A DNA stretch of 64,000 bases, taken from Lipingzhangella_A rawalii (GTDB lineage: Bacteria > Actinomycetota > Actinomycetes > Streptosporangiales > Streptosporangiaceae). The stretch covers positions 62,001 through 126,000 of the forward strand of contig NZ_JAVLVT010000003.1 in NCBI RefSeq assembly GCF_031628175.1. Direction: 5' to 3'. The notes below the pieces were generated by a model. That model had not been told where the DNA came from, made no database searches, and saw only the letters and a program-made list of their open reading frames with translations. Made by a program: the position numbers and the translations under genes. Of the stretch, positions 58,978-64,000 are shown one piece after another; position 1 is the stretch's first letter; each line of letters begins with the position of its first letter.

Positions 58978-59020
58978 TTGACATTTCCTTTCATATAGAT
59001 CATTTTCATTTGAAAAGGAG
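58978..59020 (+). promoter_or_regulatory. Second promoter/operator region and RBS before fmdB
   Basis: TTGACA (58978-58983) is a consensus -35 box in a 43-base AT-rich island. TTTTCATTTGAAAA (59003-59016) is a palindrome with perfect 6-bp arms around TT and overlaps the RBS AAGGAG (59015-59020). A bound regulator here would block both transcription and translation signals. No good -10 box stands at 17 bases. Confidence 0.55.
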
Positions 59021-59025
59021 TTGTT

Positions 59026-59310
59026 ATGGTGACTTACCTGTACCGCTGTGCCTGCGGGCACGAACACACCGTCCCGTTGCCGATGGGGCAGGCCAGCCCC
59101 AGTGTCGACTGTCCCTGCGGGGCCACCGCCTATCGCGTGTTCACCCCACCCGCCCTTCGGCCCACCACACCGGACCTGTCCCGTGCGCGCGACCGGGCCC
59201 GGGAAAGCGCGGAACACCCCGAGGTTGTTTCCGCTCCGCCACCCACTGACGGGTCACAGTCCCGCTCCCCCCACATCGATCCCCGAACAGCAGGGCTCCC
59301 ACGGCCATGA
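59026..59310 (+). CDS. fmdB: FmdB-family zinc-ribbon protein
   Basis: A 94-residue protein. The N-terminal ribbon reads VTYLYRCACGHEHT and VDCPCGATAYRVF, so the zinc knuckles are C-x-C (Cys8/Cys10 and Cys29/Cys31), tighter than the usual C-x-x-C of FmdB. The tail is Pro/Ser/Arg-rich and disordered. FmdB proteins accompany formamidase operons and are thought to be regulatory. Its stop overlaps the AmiS start (ATGA). Confidence 0.82.
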   Translation: MVTYLYRCACGHEHTVPLPMGQASPSVDCPCGATAYRVFTPPALRPTTPDLSRARDRARESAEHPEVVSAPPPTDGSQSRSPHIDPRTAGLPRP

Positions 59311-59936
59311 GTGCGGCCGGACTGTTCTACGTCGGCGCTGTGCTCGTCATCAACGGGCTGCTGCTGCTCGGCACCGTCTCGGCCCGGGCCGCAGCGCCCC
59401 TCAACCTTTTTGTCGGCGCCCTCCAGGTGGTTGGACCCACGATTCTGCTCACCCAGGCCACAACCACCGCGGAGGTCGCCGATGCCGCCCCGCTGTACCT
59501 TTTCGGGTTCACCTACCTGTGGGTCGGCATCAACGCGATCACCGACTGGGACCAGCGTGGCCTCGGGTGGTTTTCCCTGTTCGTGGCTGCGAGCGCGGTA
59601 GGGATGGCCGCCTACACCGCCCTGGTTCCCGGGGACTGGCCGTTCACGGTGATCTGGCTGTACTGGGCGGTGCTGTGGTTCCTGTTCTTCTGTGTGCTCG
59701 GGGTTCAGCGCATGGAACTCACCCGCTACACCGGCTGGTTCGCGATCGTCACCGGAATCGTCACGGCCGCGGTCCCCGGCGCCCTCCTCGTGGTGGGCCA
59801 CTGGCCTGACCTGCCCGTCGTCGCCGTGGTCCTGGCGGTGCTGGGCGTAGCCACCCTCCTCGGCCTGTGGCCGGTCACGGTCCACCAACGCGAGCACCCG
59901 CCCACCCCCCCAACCACGCCCCCAACCACACCCTGA
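59307..59936 (+). CDS. amiS: AmiS/UreI family amide channel
   Basis: A 209-residue membrane protein with about six to seven helices: GLFYVGAVLVINGLLLLG, LNLFVGALQVVGPTILL, YLFGFTYLWVGINAITDWD, WYWAVLWFLFF-like segment VIWLYWAVLWFLFFCVLG, and a Pro/Thr-rich tail. This order and the Trp/Tyr-rich cores match AmiS/UreI channels, which let urea or short amides in. It overlaps fmdB and is followed by the amidase, so it feeds substrate to it. Confidence 0.88.
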   Translation: MSAAGLFYVGAVLVINGLLLLGTVSARAAAPLNLFVGALQVVGPTILLTQATTTAEVADAAPLYLFGFTYLWVGINAITDWDQRGLGWFSLFVAASAVGMAAYTALVPGDWPFTVIWLYWAVLWFLFFCVLGVQRMELTRYTGWFAIVTGIVTAAVPGALLVVGHWPDLPVVAVVLAVLGVATLLGLWPVTVHQREHPPTPPTTPPTTP

Positions 59937-59979
59937 ACCCACCAGTCCCGAATGCAACACCCAGAAAGCGAGGCCCACC

Positions 59980-61227
59980 ATGCCCGAGGTACTCTTCACC
60001 CACGATCCCGACCGCCCCATGGCCGAACAGCGCGTGCCCGGACACAACCGTTGGCATCCCGAGATTCCCGCGGCCGCCACCGCCCGATCCGGCCAGGAGT
60101 TCCGTGTCGAGTGTCGGGAGTGGACCGACGGTCAGATCGGCAACAACGACTCCGCCAACGACGTCCGGGACGTCAACCTCAACGGCTGTCACGTGCTCAG
60201 CGGCCCCATCGCCGTGGAGGAGGCGCAACCCGGCGACCTCCTCATGGTGGACATCCTCGACCTGGGGCCGATCCCGCAACAGACCGGCCCGGTATGCGGC
60301 CAGGGCTGGGGCTACAGCGGTATCTTCGCCAAGGTCAACGGCGGGGGGTTCCTCACCGACTACTTCCCCGACGCCTACAAGGCGGTGTGGGACTTCCACG
60401 GACACGAGGCCACCTCCCGGCACATCCCCGGTGTCCGGTACACCGGGATCACCCACCCCGGCCTGATGGGCGTCGCCCCGTCGAGCGATCTGCTGTCCTC
60501 GTGGAACACCCGTGAGCGTGCCCTGATCGCCACGGATCCGGACCGGGTGCCGCCACTTGCACTGCCACCCCTGCCGGACGGCACCCTCGCCGGGCAGGCC
60601 GGGGACGCTGCCGCCCAGCGCGTCGCCACCGAGGGAGCGCGCACCGTGCCTCCGCGGGAGAACGGCGGGAACCACGACATCAAGAACTTCACCCGGGGCT
60701 CGCGCGTCTTCTACCCGGTGCACGTTCCGGGGGCCCTGCTGTCCATGGGGGACCTGCACTTCAGTCAGGGCGACGGCGAGATCAACTTCTGCGGGGCGAT
60801 CGAGATGGCCGGATACATCGACCTGCGGGTGGAGGTCATCAAGAACGGAATGGAAACCTATGGCGTGCACCGCAACCCCATGTTCATTCCCGGCCGGATG
60901 GAGCCCCGCTACTCCGAGTTCCTCACTTTCATCGGGGTGTCGGTGGACCACCGCGACAACACCAACCTGTACATGGACGCCACCGAGGCCTACCGCAACG
61001 CCTGTCTGAACGCCATCGAGTACCTCAAGAAGTGGGGATACACCGGGGAGCAGGCCTACTTCATCCTCGGCACCGCCCCGATCGAGGGCCGGATCAGCGG
61101 TGTCGTAGACATCCCGAACGCCTGCTGCTCGCTCTACCTGCCCACCGAGATCTTCGACTTCGATATTCGCCCCGGTGGCCCCGGACCGGTCGCCACCGAC
61201 CGCGGGCAGGTCTGCGTTACCTCCTGA
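59980..61227 (+). CDS. fmdA: Formamidase/acetamidase
   Basis: A 415-residue FmdA/AmdA-family hydrolase that cleaves formamide or acetamide to ammonia and the acid. Family segments are VLFTHDPDRPMAEQRVPGHN, NGCHVLSGPIAVEEAQPGD, YFPDAYKAVWDFHGHEATS, GGNHDIKNFTRGSRVFYPVH and MGDLHFSQGDGEINFCGAIE, the last holding the acidic and His residues of the metal-dependent site. Length is normal. It ends the amide operon. Which amide it prefers cannot be read from the sequence. Confidence 0.93.
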   Translation: MPEVLFTHDPDRPMAEQRVPGHNRWHPEIPAAATARSGQEFRVECREWTDGQIGNNDSANDVRDVNLNGCHVLSGPIAVEEAQPGDLLMVDILDLGPIPQQTGPVCGQGWGYSGIFAKVNGGGFLTDYFPDAYKAVWDFHGHEATSRHIPGVRYTGITHPGLMGVAPSSDLLSSWNTRERALIATDPDRVPPLALPPLPDGTLAGQAGDAAAQRVATEGARTVPPRENGGNHDIKNFTRGSRVFYPVHVPGALLSMGDLHFSQGDGEINFCGAIEMAGYIDLRVEVIKNGMETYGVHRNPMFIPGRMEPRYSEFLTFIGVSVDHRDNTNLYMDATEAYRNACLNAIEYLKKWGYTGEQAYFILGTAPIEGRISGVVDIPNACCSLYLPTEIFDFDIRPGGPGPVATDRGQVCVTS

Positions 61228-61384
61228 CCGTGCCCGGCCCGCGAGGCTGCGCCGTGCGGATAGTCCCGGCGGCGCAGCCACCAACCGGCCCGGGGCTGCG
61301 ACGGCTCCCGCAGGGAGACACGGCGACAGGGGGCGCGGAGACAGGCAAGCAGGGGAACGGCCGGACATGTGTCACACTGGCCCC

Positions 61385-61951
61385 ATGGCTGTAGGTTCGT
61401 TCATGGTTCCACTCGGGACTCCTGCTCCCGACTTCTCCCTGCCCTCGATCGACGGTCAGACCGTCGCCCGCGACGACTTCGCGAACGCACGGGCGTTGTT
61501 GGTGATGTTCCTGTCCAACCACTGCCCCTACGTGCAGCGGATCGAGAAGGCCCTGGGCGAGACCATCGCCGCCTATCCGGGCCATGAGCTGGCCGCGGTT
61601 GCGATCTGTAGCAACGACGTCGCCAACTATCCGGACGACGACGCCGCACATCTACGCGAGCAGTCCCAGCGGGCCGGATTCACCTTCCCCTACCTGGTGG
61701 ACGAGTCCCAGGAGGTGGCCAAGGCGTTCCGGGCCGCGTGCACCCCGGACTTCTTCCTCTACGACGCCCAGCGTCGGCTCGCCTACCGCGGTGAGTTTGA
61801 CGGTGCCCGTCCCAGTAACGACGTCTCCTCGGACGGGGCGAGCCTGCGCGGGGCGATCGACGCCGTGCTGGCCGGAACTCCGGTTCCCGAGCCGCACAAT
61901 CCCAGCCTGGGGTGTGGTGTGAAGTGGAAGCCGGGCAACGAGCCGGCGTGA
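61385..61951 (+). CDS. Redoxin (AhpC/TSA-thioredoxin fold) with single cysteine at the active site
   Basis: A 188-residue protein starting MAVGSFMVPLGTPAPDFSLP, a typical peroxiredoxin/TlpA-like opening. The active-site region is SNHCPYVQRIEKALG: Cys47 stands alone where thioredoxins have C-x-x-C. A second Cys lies near the end (SLGCGVKWKPG). It is cytoplasmic. Function as a peroxidase or thiol reductase is unproven. It starts without RBS 157 bases after fmdA; GTCACACT precedes it. Confidence 0.8.
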   Translation: MAVGSFMVPLGTPAPDFSLPSIDGQTVARDDFANARALLVMFLSNHCPYVQRIEKALGETIAAYPGHELAAVAICSNDVANYPDDDAAHLREQSQRAGFTFPYLVDESQEVAKAFRAACTPDFFLYDAQRRLAYRGEFDGARPSNDVSSDGASLRGAIDAVLAGTPVPEPHNPSLGCGVKWKPGNEPA

Positions 61952-61970
61952 GCCAGCCCGTCCATCTCTG

Positions 61971-63410
61971 ATGACCGAGCAGCCGGGTCCCGGAGGCCGG
62001 GATCCGGCGGAACGGTCGGGGGATGCCGCGCGGTCCGGAACCGATCTGGTTCCGTTTCGCTCGGCCGTGCGCACCTGGTTCCTGATTTCGCTCCAGACCT
62101 TCGGCGGCCCTGCCGGGCAGATCGCCGTAATGCAGCGGGTGCTGGTTGAGGAACGACGCTGGATCGGGCAGCGGCGGTTCAACCATGCGTTGAACTACTG
62201 CATGCTGTTGCCCGGTCCCGAAGCCCAGCAGCTCGCGACCTACGTTGGTTGGCTTCTCAACGGGGTGCGCGGCGGTCTCGTGGCCGGTGTGCTGTTCGTG
62301 CTCCCCGGGGTGGCGGCCCTGCTCGGGCTGTCCGTGCTGTACGTGGCCTACGGGGACACACGTATTGTCACCGCGCTGTTCGCCGGGCTGGCGCCTGCGG
62401 TGCTGGCGATCGTCGCTCAAGCGCTGCTGCGGATCGGTCGACGCATCCTCACCCATGTGAGCCTTGCCGGTATCGGCCTGGCGGCGTTCGTTGCGCTCGC
62501 CCTGTTCAACGTGCCGTTCCCGGTGGTGGTGCTCGGTGCCGGCGTGGCTGGGTATCTGGTGAGTCGGCTGTTGCCCCACGCTGTGGTGGGCACCGGCACC
62601 GCTGGAGCCGGAGACGGCGAAGCGGATGGTCGGGCGCCGGTGGTCGCCGACGATGTCCTGCACCGTGCCGTTCCGGGGTGGCGGCGGAACGTGCGGGTGC
62701 TCGCCGTGGGGCTGACCTGTTGGGTGGGTCCGCCCCTGGCTATCGCCGCGGCTACCGGGGTGGGCAGTGTGTTCACGACCCAGGCCGTGTTTTTCTCCGC
62801 GGCCGCGCTGGTGACGTTCGGCGGTGCCTACGCCGTGTTGGCTTTCGTTGCCCAGCAGGCGGTGGAGGTGTACGGCTGGCTGCACCCCACCGAGATGGTT
62901 CGGGGCCTCGCCTTCGCCGAGACCACGCCAGGGCCACTGATCATGGTCGTGCAGTTCGTGGCCTTTCTGGGGGCCTACCGCGATCCGGGGGCGTTGGACC
63001 CGTGGGTGGCCGCGGTGGTGGGGGCCTTGGTGGTCACCTGGGTCACCTTTGCCCCGTCCTTCCTGTTCATCTTCCTCGGGGCGCCGTACGTGGAGCGACT
63101 GCGGGGAAATACTGGTCTGTCCGCGGCCCTGACGGGGATCACCGCCGCTGTGGTTGGGGTGATCGCGAATCTGGCGTTGTACTTCGCCGTCCACACCCTG
63201 TTTACGGAGGTCCGGGAGCTCACCTGGGGGCCGTTGCGGCTGGAGTTGCCGCAGCTGGCGAGCGTGCAGCCCGTGCCTGTCCTGGTCGGACTCGCGGCGA
63301 TGGGCATGGTTTTCGTGCTGCGGTGGAGCATTCTGCGCACCCTGGCCGTCAGTGCCGTGCTGGGCGTGGTGGTGTCGCTGGCCAGTGGGCCCATCACGGG
63401 ACTGTTCTAG
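61971..63410 (+). CDS. chrA: ChrA chromate ion transporter
   Basis: A 479-residue two-domain CHR transporter. The first CHR motif is FGGP at residues 44-47 with AGQIAVMQRVLVEERRWIG; the second half repeats TFGGAYAVLAFVAQQAVEVYG and has TTPGPLIMVVQFVAFLGAYR. About ten to twelve helices are visible. ChrA exports chromate and so gives resistance. The next gene is a flavin reductase, sometimes linked to chromate reduction, though separated here by 226 bases. Confidence 0.93.
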   Translation: MTEQPGPGGRDPAERSGDAARSGTDLVPFRSAVRTWFLISLQTFGGPAGQIAVMQRVLVEERRWIGQRRFNHALNYCMLLPGPEAQQLATYVGWLLNGVRGGLVAGVLFVLPGVAALLGLSVLYVAYGDTRIVTALFAGLAPAVLAIVAQALLRIGRRILTHVSLAGIGLAAFVALALFNVPFPVVVLGAGVAGYLVSRLLPHAVVGTGTAGAGDGEADGRAPVVADDVLHRAVPGWRRNVRVLAVGLTCWVGPPLAIAAATGVGSVFTTQAVFFSAAALVTFGGAYAVLAFVAQQAVEVYGWLHPTEMVRGLAFAETTPGPLIMVVQFVAFLGAYRDPGALDPWVAAVVGALVVTWVTFAPSFLFIFLGAPYVERLRGNTGLSAALTGITAAVVGVIANLALYFAVHTLFTEVRELTWGPLRLELPQLASVQPVPVLVGLAAMGMVFVLRWSILRTLAVSAVLGVVVSLASGPITGLF

Positions 63411-63530
63411 CCGACGCTCCTGGCGCCGGTGCACTGTCCGCGATGGCTGTCCGGCCGGGGCGCTCGACCCCGTGGGTGCGCGTGTCCGCAGCCCCTCCTG
63501 TGTCGGGAACACACCGTTCCGCTTTCGAAT

Positions 63531-63549
63531 TTGACTTAAAGTCAACTTT
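63531..63549. promoter_or_regulatory. Palindromic operator candidate before the FMN reductase gene
   Basis: TTGACTTAAAGTCAA (63531-63545) is a perfect palindrome with 7-bp arms, and AAAGTCAACTTT (63538-63549, 5-bp arms) overlaps it. This AT-rich island is the only one in the area and lies 88 bases before the ATG, in the expected promoter. MarR or HxlR proteins bind such sites; no regulator gene is inside the window. Confidence 0.6.
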
Positions 63550-63636
63550 AACTTCTAGGTTTGGGTGCTGAATCGGGTGATGCCGGGTGCTTCGCACCGC
63601 GAACACCGTTCGACCCACGGCCGACAAGGAGGACCC

Positions 63637-64000
63637 ATGCACACGGACCCGAAGCTGACGGTGGCGGTCATCGTTGGCAGTACCCGACCCGGACGATTCG
63701 GGCCGACCCCAGCCCAGTGGATCGCCGAACGGGCCGCCGAGCATCCGGAGCTGGGTGTGGACCTCATCGACCTCAAAGAGGCCGCACTACCCGAAACCCT
63801 GGGCACCGAATCCCCGGGGGACACCATTCCGGACAACGTGCGGGCCCTGGGCGAGCGCCTGGAACGAGCCGACGCCTTCATCGTGGTCACCCCGGTGTAC
63901 AACCGCGGCTACCCGGCCGCACTGAAGACCGCGATCGACTGGTTCTACCACGAGTGGAGTGCCAAGCCCGTGGGATTCGTCTCCTACGGAGGTGTCGGCG
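63637..64000 (+). CDS. NADPH-dependent FMN reductase (partial, cut by the window end)
   Basis: At least 121 residues from the ATG at 63637, with AAGGAGG seven bases upstream. It reads MHTDPKLTVAVIVGSTRPGR, then RAAEHPELGVDLIDLKEAAL and the flavin-binding stretch FIVVTPVYNRGYPAALKTAID. These are the hallmarks of the flavodoxin-like NADPH:FMN reductase family, which includes quinone and chromate reductases (ChrR/YieF). The frame stays open to the last base. Confidence 0.88.
   Translation, partial: MHTDPKLTVAVIVGSTRPGRFGPTPAQWIAERAAEHPELGVDLIDLKEAALPETLGTESPGDTIPDNVRALGERLERADAFIVVTPVYNRGYPAALKTAIDWFYHEWSAKPVGFVSYGGVG

Overview
The window is a contiguous piece of chromosome from a high-GC actinomycete. 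It has dense GTG/TTG starts, an HspR/HAIR-controlled dnaK operon, a SigR-type ECF sigma factor, purS as a separate gene, PspC-histidine kinases and DUF6458/DUF6343 small proteins. Betaine uptake and synthesis together with acidic surface proteins fit a salt-tolerant Nocardiopsidaceae-like organism (Nocardiopsis or Streptomonospora type). That placement is inference from gene content only. I see no rRNA, tRNA, CRISPR array, insertion sequence, phage or integration site.

Layout, left to right. 1-3.2 kb: tail of a possible fluoride channel, then an ABC-2 exporter with its own XRE regulator. 3.2-10.6 kb: a complete glycine-betaine module (betaine-aldehyde dehydrogenase, choline oxidase, ABC importer ProV, a double-length ProW and ProX). 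10.6-15.5 kb, minus strand: purS, purQ and purL, interrupted by an RsbW-like ATPase and a repeat-bearing membrane-anchored protein. 15.7-22.1 kb: SigR-like sigma factor with no adjacent anti-sigma gene, a three-gene 2-oxoacid dehydrogenase complex (E1 alpha, E1 beta, E2) and an OmpA-domain lipoprotein. 22.1-25.7 kb: small hypothetical proteins and an acyl-CoA dehydrogenase behind a long inverted-repeat operator. 25.9-33.1 kb: heat-shock operon dnaK-grpE-dnaJ-hspR-clpB with a perfect HAIR operator.

33.3-42 kb: membrane Fe-S oxidoreductase, gamma-carbonic anhydrase, DivIVA-domain coiled-coil protein with internal repeats, acetyltransferase, NlpC/P60 hydrolase, RidA, a Cu/Zn-SOD-like lipoprotein and a STAS protein. 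42.3-47.6 kb: methylmalonyl-CoA mutase mutA-mutB-meaB, all overlapping by 4 bases. 47.8-53.3 kb: two-component system, M20 amidohydrolase, threonine aldolase and acetyltransferase. 53.8-57 kb: hypothetical HTH-like protein, gltX and a very acidic membrane-anchored protein. 57.2-61.2 kb: a short-chain amide utilisation locus (MarR regulator divergent from an AmiC-like sensor, FmdB, AmiS/UreI channel and FmdA amidase). 61.4-64 kb: redoxin, ChrA chromate transporter and a truncated NADPH-dependent FMN reductase behind a palindromic operator.

No clearly unprecedented system is visible. The items most worth follow-up are the amide locus with its two candidate operators, the regulatory and repeat genes embedded in the purine cluster, the orphan SigR-like factor, the tandem-duplicated ProW, and several proteins with recent near-perfect internal repeats.
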